Shown here one piece after another: positions 1 through 10,724 of a stretch of 64,000 nt of DNA. The stretch comes from Stenopsyche tienmushanensis. Lineage: Eukaryota; Arthropoda; Insecta; Trichoptera; Stenopsychidae. Within the stretch, counting starts at the first letter, position 1; each line of letters opens with the position of its first letter. The stretch covers positions 930,001 to 994,000 of the forward strand of contig WACJ01000126.1 in the NCBI GenBank assembly GCA_008973525.1. Direction: 5' to 3'. Position numbers and translations under genes: made by a program. The notes beneath the pieces are model-generated. The model made no database searches, was not told the DNA's origin, and saw nothing but the letters and a program-made list of their open reading frames with translations.

Positions 1-862
1 AAACTGCAATCCAGTCAAAAATTCATCACTATTACAATAAAAAATGTACAGTTATCAAGCATATTTGTTCATTCCGTTGACGAAATTGAGCCTTTTCATA
101 ATATTCAATCGTCAGAAAAGTACAGGTTCCATGATTTTTTCCCAATCGCAATCATGACTACCTCTTGAACATCGACACACAAAAAAATCGATATTCTCGT
201 GATGTCCAAAGGTCGAAAGATCATTTTCCAGTTGAAATATTTGCATTCGTCCGTATGAGCACCATAATAATGGACACAAAAAACCCACAATACACGTTTT
301 TCTATCATTGTTGGCTTTTTTTACTCACGATTTTTACGACACCGCATTCGACATACAGTTAAAAATTAAGCCAAATATTGTTGTGGGCATTTTAATTGTT
401 CTTGATTGACTTGCTTTTATAAAAGTCATGTTCATAGGCGCCGTGGATGCTGAAATTGTCCTAAATTCCATGCGAATGGCCATGAATTTTGGCATTCGGA
501 CAAGTGATTTTAAAAATAATAGTAAAAGAAATTGAAACCTGTCTTCAATTCATTCATTACAATAAACAAACAGTGGAAATATTGATTGAAAACGGACATC
601 AACTTGTCTGACTGCATTTTTTTGCTTGATTAATGCACACAGTTAACAATAAAATCATATTGTTTGTAGTCAAGATTAAATAAATCAAGTGTGGAATAGC
701 TTCCTGGACTCGTATTATAGAAGCTCGAGTTCAAATTCAGGCAGTGGATAAAAAAAATAAGCATTCCAAGTACAATTTTTTTTTCGTAAGGAGGGTAAAT
801 GGTTTAAGCACACTGCCGGGCCCATAATCGACAATAGTGTGAGGTTATGGAGACGCTACTCA
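1..862. other. AT-rich stretch, no gene seen
   Basis: Short open frames occur on both strands (for example 105-308 minus and 165-362 plus), but they overlap each other and resemble nothing I know. The last 120 bases, 740-862, abut the stop of the LINE fragment that follows and probably include its 3' untranslated tail, since that fragment reads on the minus strand. Confidence 0.4.
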
Positions 863-2085
863 CTAAAACCCCTCCTTATTCAATGCTGCCACCCGGCTAC
901 TAGCTAAGTATTGCGCGAGGGTGGCAGCGATGCTTCCCTTCCGGGTCCTCCTGCATGTCGATTGTGTGATCCTAGCATCCGTTAACATTGAAGTTACCAT
1001 GTTGCTAGGGGAGAGCGAGCTGACTCCCAGCTCCTCCCGTAGGATGTCTCTTTCGGTGCTCCATGCTGGGCAGACAAATGTCATATGTGCAGCATCGTCG
1101 TATTCCGCTCCGCAGTAGTGACACTCCGGGCCGATCTCTTTGCCTATTTTGTGTAGGTAGCTACCAAAACAGCCGTGCCAAATGAGGACCTGGGTCAAAT
1201 GGTAGCACAGTTGACTGTGCTTTCTGGCTACCCAGGTTCTCAGGTTCGGTATTAGCTCGTGCGTCCGCCGACCTTTAGCAGAGTTGTCCCATCGGGACTG
1301 CCACGCCGCCATGGTGCTTTGCTAGGCGTTATTCTTGTTCTGTTGTAGTCGCCTCCTGTTTGTTTTTGGGCCACCAATGTTGGGCATTAACCTGGCCAGG
1401 CTCTCCGCGATGCTGGCCGCCTTCACTGCCACCTTCTCCGTGTGGGTGACGAATCGGAGCTTGTTATCAATCTCAACCCCCAAATACCAAATGGATCTTA
1501 AATATTTAATCTCGCAACCTCCGATCATCAGGGGTGGGAGCATAAGCTTCCTGCGTCTTGTGAAAAAGAGGACCTCCGTTTTTTGGACAGCTAGCTCCAG
1601 ACTAGCTCCTGTCAGCCACTTCTTGTGGCCTTTCTCAGCGCGTCCTCGCAGGTCGTTCACAGAATCTCCGTGGATTTGGCAGTGACTAGGATGGCAATGT
1701 CGTCAGCGAAGTGACTATTTTGGCTCCATCCATTAACGGCATCCTCAGCAGTCTGTCGTACATTACGTTCCACAGGGCTGGTCCGAACACCGACCCCCTG
1801 TGGAACGCTGTCACTGTTTTTTCTCTTCTCTCCCCATCGGCGTCTGCGTAGATAAGAGTTCTCCCATGCAGGTAGCTCTTCGCCATTCTGTTGAGGTATG
1901 GTGGGGCGTTAATTTCCTTCAAAGCCCTGAGGATCAGGTGCCATCTCGCCGAGTTGAAGGCATTCTTAACGTCTAGCGCAATCATTACCATGTGACTACT
2001 GGCTTTTACGCTGCCACATCACGCCTGTTTCGCCGTGTCTACAACTTGCGGCCTGTCGACGGACTCTGAAGTGCTTTCCCTTTCT
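863..2085 (-). pseudogene. R1/I-like non-LTR retrotransposon, reverse transcriptase and C-terminus, decayed
   Basis: Read on the minus strand this is the 3' half of a LINE polymerase ORF. From about 1991 downwards the palm begins with VVMIALDVKNAFNSARW-like residues. The catalytic FADD box (FADDIAILV) is encoded near 1683-1711, but in a different frame from the block before it. The thumb follows at 1660-1322 (YLGVEIDNKL). The frame 1312-863 carries the C-terminal zinc-knuckle-like motif C-x2-C with DDAAHMTFVCPAW, typical of the R1/LOA/I group. At least two frameshifts separate the blocks and the 5' part (endonuclease, ORF1) is absent, so this is a dead 5'-truncated copy. R1 versus a close relative cannot be settled by eye. 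Confidence 0.85.
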
Positions 2086-2194
2086 ACCTTTTCGATGGTG
2101 CTGGGAAAATCCCTCCCACTAGGCAAGTATAAGTATTAACCCCTAAAGGAGTACTGTTCCAGGGCCTGGCATTCCCCCTCCATTTTTCAGAAAG

Positions 2195-2455
2195 AGCACT
2201 CTTGTACATTGAGCTCGGAGACAAACAGAGACAGACGGAGCGCAGTTCGGAAGACAGAGAGCTTCCCTGCATACATCGCACGATTGTATAGATCGTTAGC
2301 CCAAATTTATCGACTAATAATGATTTCGAATTCAAGTCTGTTATTTTTTTTACACACCATTGAATCGATTTTTTGTGTATTGTTTATGTAAAGAAATGAC
2401 GTGGTCTTGTATGTTATCAACAGTGTTTACTTACAATTGAATCTGCCTTGAATTG
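2195..2455 (+). repeat. LTR-like repeat family A, copy 1
   Basis: This stretch runs from the purine-rich GAGACAAACAGAGACAGACGG block through AAATTTATCGACTAATAAT to the TATCAACAGTGTTTA block. The same ordered blocks recur at 15290-15690 and 47795-48215, and inverted at 25190-25560 and 53625-53830. The order and length suggest a solitary long terminal repeat, but no internal retrotransposon frames adjoin it, so this is inference. Confidence 0.6.
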
Positions 2456-3354
2456 AAGATTGTCTTACGCTGATAGGAGCTGACAGAAAGTAATCGGTGT
2501 AATGTGATTATGGCATCAACGACTTCATCGATTTTAAATTTGCTCACTCCTCAAAAGGTTAATATTAGGGGTACCCGAAAGTATTCGTACATTTTGAGAC
2601 GGTACGTTTGAGTCCAGTCAATGTCCAGATACAGTGACGGAAACAATTTTGTAAGTTGTTGTTTTTGTAGAACCATTTTTAAACACTATTTTAAGACAAC
2701 AGATATTTCTTATTGTTCAGGGTAAAATATCCAGACCCGAAACAAACAAAGTCCACATTCGGGCCTCCTAATATTTCCAATCGATCGTCTCTAGCCAGGT
2801 TTAACCTGCTTTCCTGGCTTTTAATAAAGTCGGGCAGGGCTTCCTAATATCCTAATCTTCTTTGCAAGATTGGATTAAGTTCAAAATATCTTTGATTGAT
2901 TGAACAATATCAATAATTTAGCATTTCCTTGTTATAATTGAGCATGATGATTTAGCCTGAAGTCAAATCAATCTTAATATCGTTACTATAAAAAGCATAA
3001 AAGCAATTTTTATAAAATTGAAACGCGTTTGTGATATTCATCAGGTGTGTTTCGCTTTAATTATATGCTCGAATTTGACATTGACCGAGTGTCGAACAGC
3101 ATTTTTGTATAGTTTGGTAATGTATACGATTTTTTACAATCCATAACCAATACGTGTGAAATATGTTGCACTAATTTTTGATCGTGCTCATAGAAACTAT
3201 TACATATATTAATTGGTGTATGACATAATCGGAATTTTAGCACGTTTTTTTAATTTATATCAATACAGCAACTCGTTGTCTCAGGCAAATATTGTATCAA
3301 AAAGTATAAATTATTATATACTTAATCCATTCAAATTAGATTTATTATATCAAA
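2456..3354. other. Unassigned AT-rich DNA with a solitary mariner-like terminus
   Basis: No gene is recognised. At about 2565-2600 the sequence ATTAGGGGTACCCGAAAGTA followed by TTCGTACATTTT resembles the outer end of a mariner inverted repeat, but no partner end or transposase was found nearby. The block at 3265-3320 (CAACTCGTTGTCTCAGGC) recurs at about 55113-55150. Confidence 0.35.
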
Positions 3355-3525
3355 AAGATAGAGTAGCCACAAGGTCAGTGTGTCCAATCGGTCCGTTTTT
3401 CGGACCGCTGATGAGCGCTTTGCGATCGGACGCCATACGCCAGAACGATTACGATCTCTCAATAAAAACGGAGTTTTCCGAAGAATACTGATCGGGTGGG
3501 CTATTTAAATTTTACAATCAATTTT
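3355..3525 (+). repeat. Interspersed repeat family E, copy 1 (truncated)
   Basis: This holds the family's core: GTGGCCACAAG-like block, then GGTCCGTTTTTCGGACC, which can fold as a short hairpin, then GCGATCGGACGCCATA, then GAAGAATACTGATCGGGTGGG. The same order is seen at 36120-36340, 47085-47470, 50250-50580, 56855-57180 and 58565-58800. It is probably an LTR or untranslated leader of a retroelement; no protein-coding segment is attached. Confidence 0.6.
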
Positions 3526-4394
3526 ACAATTAAATTTTACAGTTCTTCGTTTTGCGCCCCATGTCCAGTTGCGCCCGTGGCGAGCACCTGCTAAGCCACC
3601 CCTTTATTATGGTCCTATTTACTATTAATACAAATATTAATGGCAAAACATATGTTTTGTTGTTCATGACAATATTTTTTTGATTGCTCTGAACAGTAGC
3701 TAAATAGTTGGTCAATAAGGCACTCTATTCTTCAGTAATTACATAGTACAACATGCACCTTACGCGGAAGAGAATAACTATCTGATTTTTTTTTTTTGCA
3801 AATTACAATAATTAAGAATATTAGTTTAGAATGGCGGCTATAAAATATGAAAAAGGAATGCGTAATGAATGTTTCATTTCCTTTGTACACTTGTCTTTGC
3901 CTATAATTCATTAACGTAAAAGCCTCTCGGCAGTTTACAATCGCCTCGCAATTACGCAGACCAGCAAATCGCTGGACAAAAAGCAGCCTTCTGGTTCTAC
4001 ATGTGCTGCTTTTTGTCTGCAAAACATGCCGTTTTGGTGCTGCCTTTCTAAAGAAAACTATTCTGAATCAATAGATTTAGACGCAATAATCACCGTATTT
4101 AATTGGATGGATCAAAAACAGGACTGTAACGATGGTCATTTCCTAGCATCGAAAAAACGCGATGGTATCGTTATGATGATATGTTTGTTTATAGTTCTGA
4201 TGTTAAGCAAGAGCATGATTAAGCCAATCATCAAGATATTTTTCATCTGAAGATGCTATGTGATTTACTTGAGGTTTTATGGCGATGGAGGAAATTAAAT
4301 TCAAATCTTCCATCACGCACCAATTTATCAAAACCGAAGATAATTGCTATATGCATGTAAAAAGGCTATATATACGTTTCTTCTTAACACATTC
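3526..4394. other. No gene recognised
   Basis: The stretch contains overlapping short open frames on both strands (3530-4022 minus, 4026-4250 plus) without recognisable motifs. A GC-richer patch at 3540-3595 (GCGCCCCATGTCCAGTTGCG) directly follows the family E copy and may be part of that insertion. Confidence 0.3.
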
Positions 4395-4515
4395 CGGTAT
4401 GTTTCGCATAAAGTGGCAGCGTGTAATACCTAAAATATGTGACGGTTTGTTGTGTAGTATATAATAAAATATGCTAGCTACTGGTGTTGTGGCTGCTTTA
4501 TACTACTTTATACAA
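4395..4515 (+). repeat. Interspersed repeat family J, copy 1
   Basis: The block GTTGTGTAGTATATAATAAA, followed by ATGCTAGCTAC, recurs with few changes at about 61031-61062. AATAAA within it could have served as a polyadenylation signal of a retroelement. Extent is uncertain. Confidence 0.4.
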
Positions 4516-4539
4516 ATACAAACACGTCAATTATGTATG

Positions 4540-4570
4540 CCAGAGGTGTCAAACTCGCGGCCCATAACGG
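4540..4570 (+). repeat. Probable hAT transposon terminal repeat (solitary)
   Basis: CAGAGGTGTCAAACTCGCGG, followed by CCC, matches the well-known CAGRGGTGTCAAAC...CGGCCC terminus of one hAT group. No transposase or opposite end was seen within reach, so only an end appears to remain. Confidence 0.4.
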
Positions 4571-4909
4571 ATATTTTTGCAGCTCAGCCAATAAAATGAA
4601 CACAATGATAAAACAAGTGTGGCTATATTCGGATAATGAAACTCTTGAACAGTACATGTGGTGGTATTAAATACTGTCAAGATTAAAGGAACAAAACTCT
4701 TCAGATAAAAATGATAATGCTTGTATCTTTAATGCCAAAACAAATGCCTGATCGGTCTTATGTCTTAATTGCCTTGGTTCTCAAAATAACCGGATAATAT
4801 ATTTTAAGAAAGCTTATTACACGAGGTAGATATCATAACGAGTGTCAGGTTGTAAAAAAAAACCCGGGGCTATAAGAGCAATACACACAGCTTTAACGCT
4901 TTGAAGGAC
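4571..4909. other. No feature seen
   Basis: AT-rich sequence between two repeats, without a convincing open frame or repeat match elsewhere in the window. Confidence 0.3.
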
Positions 4910-5200
4910 ACGTCTGCATTATGCATCTGTAGCGTGGATGATTTACCATCTCCACTTAGTAGCGCTGTTAACAGCGACATCTTCCATCTCTCTTCAGGTG
5001 TAATATGTTATTTTAACAGCGCCATCTCTTGTGGCCCTGCGGAAACATTTCATACTGACCGATCACTTCGTGCGCCGTTGCCGGTTAGGTAGCGACGCGC
5101 AGGAGGCGGGAGTCGGGAGAGTCGTCGGTTAGCCTTGGCTGCGGGAGGTCATCCCTCTTGTGTGAAATAAATAGTTATTTAGAGAAGAGAGTCTTTCTTT
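4910..5200 (+). repeat. LTR-like repeat family B, copy 1 (3' part)
   Basis: The sequence TTAACAGCGACATCTTCC is followed by TTAACAGCGCCATCTC, then a GC-rich block with CGCCGTTGCCGGTTAGG, GCGGGAGGTCATCC and the end TGTGTGAAATAAATAGTTAT. The same order occurs at 13140-13360, and the last part is inverted at 62215-62345. AATAAA near the end fits an LTR polyadenylation signal. A 14-bp perfect palindrome, CGCTGTTAACAGCG, lies at 4963-4976. Retroviral-type LTR identity is inferred from layout only. Confidence 0.6.
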
Positions 5201-5589
5201 CAGTGAAGAGAGCAGTTATTTTAAAGTTTGTCTTGCATTGGAGATTCATTTAAATGTTAGTTTTTAGTTAGAAAAAGGCTAATTTGTGAAGTTACTCTGT
5301 TTTTGATATACATACAAGATATCACTTTAATATTGAAAAACTTATGCCGTGTAATAGTGAAATCATAATTGGAAACCGCGCTTATCAAAAGCCGAAGAAT
5401 GGGTGCTTATGAATTATAAACGAAAAAAAATTGAATCTGCATAACATCAACTTTCGAAGAAAGTATAAAAACTTATTATATTATTTTGTACGTCAAAAAT
5501 TCATGCTATGAGATACGCATTTTCGCACGAATGGACGTACAAATGCGGTGCGCAACACGCGTTTTCACGCAAGCGGATCGGAATGAGTT
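5201..5589. other. No gene recognised
   Basis: AT-rich DNA without frames above 60 codons. It ends in ATACGCATTTTCGCACGAAT and CGCACGCGTTTTCACGC-like GC patches at 5513-5580 that I cannot assign. Confidence 0.3.
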
Positions 5590-5840
5590 AATAACAGGAA
5601 CAAAAAATATTTTTACTAGATGTTTATTGACATTTATAGAACACAAAAAATAAAATTAGAGTTATGTGCTGATAAATTGTAAGAGGCAAAAAAGTCATCT
5701 GGAATATAAAAAGAAAAAATATTATTAATATGTAAAGATTTGGCTATAGTCCCTACCTTAAAAGAAAAACAACAAACAAATACTTTTATTTTCGAAAAAT
5801 GACGACGGTTTAAAAAAAAGTTCATTTTTGACCTTATTTT
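5590..5840 (-). repeat. Repeat family G, copy 1, first half
   Basis: GGCTATAGTCCCTACCTTAA, then a TTTTATTTTCG...AATGACGACGGTTTAAAAAAAAGT block, matches 53055-53135 in the same orientation and 45540-45620 in the opposite one. In the 53-kb copy the sequence continues into the block that is found here only after 6464, so this copy is split by an insertion. The family shares an internal module with the MITE at 10725-11455. Confidence 0.6.
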
Positions 5841-6464
5841 TTCATAGTATCATCATCATCATAGTGCAGCCACTAACAGTCCACTGCAGAACTATGAGCC
5901 TCTTCAATATCCATTCACAGGAAGGGGTTACGTCCATTTCGTCTGTATCATACATTCACCTCCTCATTCGCTCGATATTGAAGGTAGCATTACCACCGAG
6001 TTTTGTTTCGAACGTTCATCCAACGGGTATCCTGAGTGAACGTATTGACGAACGCTTTCGCAATCGTCTCGATAAGGAATGTGGAAGGTTTGTAAAGACT
6101 GAGTAGTTTTCTTAGGAGATGGTGGAAAACTACTCTAGACGACCTTTTTGACTCTACTGAAAAGGGCTTTCTGGAGTACAAGGAGTCCAGTCCCCCCTTT
6201 CCTCGCTAGGGCGTTGCCGGGGTAGGGTGAAGACATACGTGACGCTTAAGTGCATCTCGGATTCGCTCCTACACCAACTGAGGGTGTCTCCCCGTCACCG
6301 TACAACTTACCCGAGCGAATTCGAAACTGAGTGGTTTCTCCATCATTTCAGGTTGCCCCTTTCAGTTCGGCGATTACAAAACGATATAGAAGTCAACGGA
6401 AGACAATTTTGTTTACGTTGCAAAAGTTCCTCATCCTCATGTCAACCGTGTATAAAAAAATAGT
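5841..6464. mobile_element. Insertion splitting a family G repeat; RTE-like and family L pieces
   Basis: It starts with CAGCCACTAACAGTCCACTG followed by CAGAACTATGAGCCTCTTC, which recalls a phrase very common in arthropod non-LTR elements (CAGCC...GTCCACTGCTGGACATAGGCCTC). The later part, 6300-6400 (GCGAATTCGAAACTGAGTGG and ACAAAACGATATAGA), is repeated inverted at 55165-55260. GAGTAGTTTTC at 6101-6111 and GAAAACTACTC at 6125-6135 form a short inverted repeat. Origin is uncertain. Confidence 0.45.
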
Positions 6465-6660
6465 TCCGAGAAAAACGCGTTTAAAGATTTCATTCTGGTA
6501 GGACTGACATAGTGGCCGCGTCACTAAAATAGCTATAACTTCCTAAGTAATTGGATTTTTGGAAATTTCTTTGAAGGATATATTTTTAAAGGTCTAAATA
6601 TGCAAACAATGCAACAAAAAAAAAACAAAATCGATTTTATTCAAAATTCTAGACTAGAAA
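6465..6660 (-). repeat. Repeat family G, copy 1, second half
   Basis: The blocks CGAGAAAAACGCGTTTAAAG, GACATAGTGGCCGCGTCACT and GCAAACAATGCAACAAAAAA match 53269-53420 in the same orientation and 45180-45365 inverted. The two halves rejoin cleanly across the insertion at 5841-6464. Confidence 0.65.
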
Positions 6661-8055
6661 GCTCCCTTAGGCTTCTATTGCCCGATCTAAATTTCTGAAA
6701 CCAATTATTCTACTGTTTGTTGTTAATCCATCTTTGATAAATTCTCCTGGATTGCAATACGTGCAATGAATGAAATTTGCAGACAGCCAAGACCAATCCT
6801 CGGCAATATTCTTCGTGTTGTTGTTTGTAAACAGGCGCGAAGAGATTTAAAACAATATAGTGTAAATGAGATCAACGAGTATGTGACCCTGGAGCAAACA
6901 CTGTGAGAACAGATCATGAGAACCAAAAGGATGCAGCTTGCATTTAAGGTCAAAAACCATCATGATAGTCGATGCACTTGTTATTTTCTGAAATCTTTAA
7001 AAATCACCAAATCGGATCAAAACCAATTTCAATCGCAATTCGGATTGCATCATATAAATTCCACTCGGTTTGCGAGTTTATAATAGCAACCAGTTAGCCT
7101 CGAACGTTTATCTATCATGTTATTATTTGAAATATGGCTTCCACATACAATAGCAAATATGTTTATTTAGCCAGTGTATAGAAACTGGGAGAGAAAAGCA
7201 ATCGAAGACATGACTGGGCGATGTCTCCATCTTACTTTCGCTCAAATGGACCACGTCCAAGTTGCGTACGAAAAGCACGTACTAACGACAATGACCACGG
7301 CTCGTGTATTCTCAAGCACTTTATAACCGTTTCATACGCATAATGAAGAAAATTGCTTTCTGGGTGTACGAGCTATGAGAAAATAAACGCGGTGGGTGAA
7401 ATCGATTCGATGCATCGATCGACGAACAACATTGAATTTGTTAAGCGTTAATCGCAACCTTTCTTAGATACAGACTAAACGTGCAGTAATAAAAAAGGAA
7501 GAAGAATATCATAAAATGATTTTTAAAATCATCAAGCCACAAGTAATTGCAAGTGGTTCGAGCTGGAAGATGAGGTGTGATGGTACAAACGCGCTCAGCT
7601 TATCAATTATCTTTTTTGAAGCGAGAAGAGATTACATCCACGAGATTACAAACGAACCTGCGGGAAGAATACCTCTTCTCACAGTTATCTTCTTATTTCC
7701 TGCGCGTCCACATTCTTCCTTCTTCGTTCAGACGCGGGGGAGCATAAACTTGATTTTTTTATACTCATCCAAATATCTGTCTTATGATCAGTTTTAAATT
7801 TAACAAGGTCTGCCCCCACCCTCTGATAGTCCCCACAAACGTTCTTGTTTCATTTAGTCTATTGGGATTGTCTGACCAGGTTTACATAAATTAGATATTT
7901 AAGTGATTTTCCACCTTACCCAAATAAAATTTATATTTAAGATCAATGTTGGTTTAGAAATAGGAATAGATATCGGATTCGATAAAATCCATTTTTTTTA
8001 AATAATTCATAACAAAAACAAAAATATGTGTTTCCTGAACCGTGTCTCGATACAA
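6661..8055. other. Long stretch without recognisable gene
   Basis: Open frames at 6723-6953 (minus) and 7516-7797 (plus) have no motif that I know and no splice context. The 7175-7490 part is closer to even in base composition and may be old unique DNA. Nothing here repeats elsewhere in the window as far as I can see. Confidence 0.3.
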
Positions 8056-8560
8056 TCTTATTTTATTCCTGTGGGAATCTTGCATAAGATACCCTCGCAT
8101 GGTGTTGTCAGATTTTTATTGACTTCACCCTTCCATTGGTCCGTCTCTGTCCACCCTGATATTGTTTATCACATTGCTTAAGAGGGGCAGGTAGTCTGGT
8201 CATAAGGACCAATCCCATATCTATTGCCAGGCTTCCTTCATTCTTCAGCTTGTGTGATGTGCAACTCTTGGGATCTTCAAAGTCTAAAATCCTCTTCTTT
8301 GTCAAGAGGTCCACTGTAATTCGTAGCGCCCCCTTCCGTTGGCCCCTCGCTAACTTCTTTCTGTTCAGCTTGCAGTCCATGATGACCTCAAGGTATCCTA
8401 TAATTTAGGAATACAGAACCTCATGAGCTGATCTATTCTCTATTACCTTCTCCTATTGCCGACCATCGCCTCTTTCTTCTCCGTTGCTAATTGCAGATGA
8501 TTCTCCAGCATCCATTTGCTGGTCATGTGAAGGGATTCAAATCCTGCTCCAGTTGGCATC
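8056..8560 (-). pseudogene. R1/I-like LINE 3' fragment, second copy
   Basis: This is related to the copy at 17510-18560. Shared pieces are the tail (TTTATCACATTG, then GGCAGGTAGTCTGGTC-like DNA), the CCAGGCTTCCTTCA block, the GGATCTTCRAAGTC block and, on the minus strand, residues RYLEVIMDCKLN and KLARGQRKGALRITVDLLT of the polymerase thumb/C-terminal domain. A large internal deletion has joined the thumb to the last part of the ORF, so the 90-codon frame at 8108-8380 is a fusion of distant pieces and not a gene. Confidence 0.75.
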
Positions 8561-9824
8561 TCCATGGTAAGATAGAGGACACAGGGTTGGTCCCAATACA
8601 GTTACCTGTGGAATTCCCATCTCAAGTCTTCTCTCAAGATCAAGCATCACATTTCGATTCGAGTTGAGCCATCTCTAATTTGACAGCTCTTAAAAAGGTC
8701 ATCTGATCGACTTCCATGATTGTGTTGATTGTGTGAAAATCCGATAATTGATTGGACAGAAGACGACGACAATTTTTAAACGCTGGCAATGCGCTCAACA
8801 CGCACAAAAGAAAGTAGGCAATTTTAAAAATGAAGATCATCGCTCCTTTGTTGAAGACGACGACAATGGTTCACATATATAATTTTTGAGGCAGTAAAAG
8901 TACTTTTATTGTTGTTCTCCATTTCCCAAGCTCGTCAGGCAAATAGGTCCAAAATCACATCCTCTTGTCATTTGTTCACGGTGCTTGATCGACAGACCTT
9001 GCTGATATTCCAAGAAGCTGGACTAATCGATTGCTTCCTTTCTTAAAATGCAGCAATCAGCAAAGGCTGCATCCAATTATATAAGGGCGCATTTCAAAAA
9101 GCGTGATTTGCTCGGATTTTGAAACAGTTTTCTTTGTCGATCGATGGCTTTCTTCGAAGTGTTTTAATGGTGGAATAACGACTGCCGATTGTTCGTTGCA
9201 CGCTCTCGGTGTTGAGCAACGATTTGGAGTTTGTTGTCATTATGATAGCAACAAATATGCTCTACGTGAGGCTATGCAACAAAGCATGAAAGCCGCTTTT
9301 CCATTCCGTTCAACGCCTCGATTGTTGTTGAAGATGGCTATTAAATTATATAATTTGACAAATTACACCATCAGGATTGCTTCTGAGCTGCATTCAAATT
9401 CTCGGTAATCGATGATCCAAAATGAACAGCTATGCATAATGGACGGCGTTATGCAAGCCGCACATTGGCGTGGGCCCTTTACATTCACCGGACATTCCGC
9501 AGCACAATTTCTTCGACCCTGACGAAAAATGAGCATCGGAAAGAGTCCCAGGACGTCTTTGATAAAATTCCAGCAGGGAGCAATGTTGTCTCACCCACCT
9601 GTGCTGTCGGGGCTCCAGTTCCGCATACAAGATCACGATTTGTGGCCAGTTCAGAACCAGCAGGCATGTGACCTTTAGTAGTTGTGCTTTAATGCCTTTA
9701 TCTCACTCCTACAAAACACGATACATCAAATCGCGATTGTAGGTCCAGTAAATATTTTAACTATGTGTTGAACGTTGCATAACTTCATTCAAAACAAAAC
9801 AATTTCTTCAAAGACGGTCTTTCA
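8561..9824. other. Unassigned stretch
   Basis: The frame 9103-9408 (plus, 101 codons) has no family signature. The patch 9430-9671 is open on both strands with near-even GC and lies just beyond a mariner-type fragment, so it may belong to an older element, but I could not match it to a transposase. Microsatellite-like or repeated DNA was not seen. Confidence 0.3.
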
Positions 9825-10060
9825 ATAAGGACGCTCAATTTTTAAATACAAATAAAACAAGTTGTGTGAGAGATATCAACATAATTTTAATTTTATATAA
9901 AAGAATATTTTATGGCATTAATTATGAAATATAAAATTGTTCAAATATCTGCCGCAACTTTGCTTGGTGATACGTATTCCAGAAGTCCAATTTTCAATGA
10001 CTTTGTCGCATAAATCTGGCTGAATTTCCTGGATGTCGAGATTCATATTACCGAAAATTC
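9825..10060 (-). mobile_element. 3' end of a mariner/Tc1-like transposon (inverted relative to 59905-60650)
   Basis: Positions 9830-10035 align well with the reverse complement of about 60445-60650, including CAATAAGGACGCT, AAAACAAGTTGTGTG, AGAATATTTTATGGCATTAA and TTTGCTTGGTG. In the longer copy this DNA encodes the transposase C-terminus. Only this end is present here and its frame is broken. Confidence 0.7.
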
Positions 10061-10724
10061 AATTTGAACTCATACAAAAGTCATAAAAAAACCTTTGTCA
10101 ATTTCAAATAATAAAACTTATAAAATATTGCACAGAACCATTCACAGTCATACTCGATCTTTGACTAACTGAAATTCCGAATCTTCATGTGGTACTACGC
10201 AATAGAAGAGTTTGATCGCCTTAATATAAACAAGACAATGATTGACAACATTCAAAATACGTGAGCCGAAGTTTCATCATTTAATAAGATGACAAAATAT
10301 ATATTTCGACGAATTCAAAATGAGATTTAAATAATTCTGCGAAATTTTAAATCCACATCATCCGCTTCGTTCACTCATTTAGCAAATCTTAATTATCGGC
10401 TCGTTTAAAAGCGTTAATTAACAGTTTCTCTAATGACGTTGATGGATTATGGTTCATTTAAATGACTGCTGTATTTAAAATAAATTCAGTTTAAAGGCGT
10501 TTTTAATGAAAAATATCGCTTGGCTTATTTGAATCTTGATTGACATTTGACGTTGTATTAAAAGAATAATGGCTAATAAAAAACACAGATGAACCAAAAA
10601 TATTTCCGTTGCTCTAAAATCAATCCAGGGGACTGTGTATTTAAATGAAAAGTAATAATAATAAAATCGTAACTCAATAATAAATTAACAAAAAATAAGT
10701 TTTTTTAATAATATTCGACATATA
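10061..10724. other. No gene recognised
   Basis: AT-rich DNA. Two oddities stand out: a 31-base exact match, AATTCCGAATCTTCATGTGG plus the next 11 bases (TACTACGCAAT), to the reverse strand near 40074-40106, and a block GAACCAAAAATATTTCCGTTGCT near 10588-10611 that recurs at about 20324-20347. Confidence 0.35.

Noticed and set aside
1335..1685. Plus-strand open frame of 116 codons
   Set aside because: It is the shadow of the LINE reverse transcriptase read on the minus strand, whose motifs are clear.
9432..9671. Region open on both strands
   Set aside because: Could be an element relic, but no motif on either strand could be tied to a family, so no gene was called.
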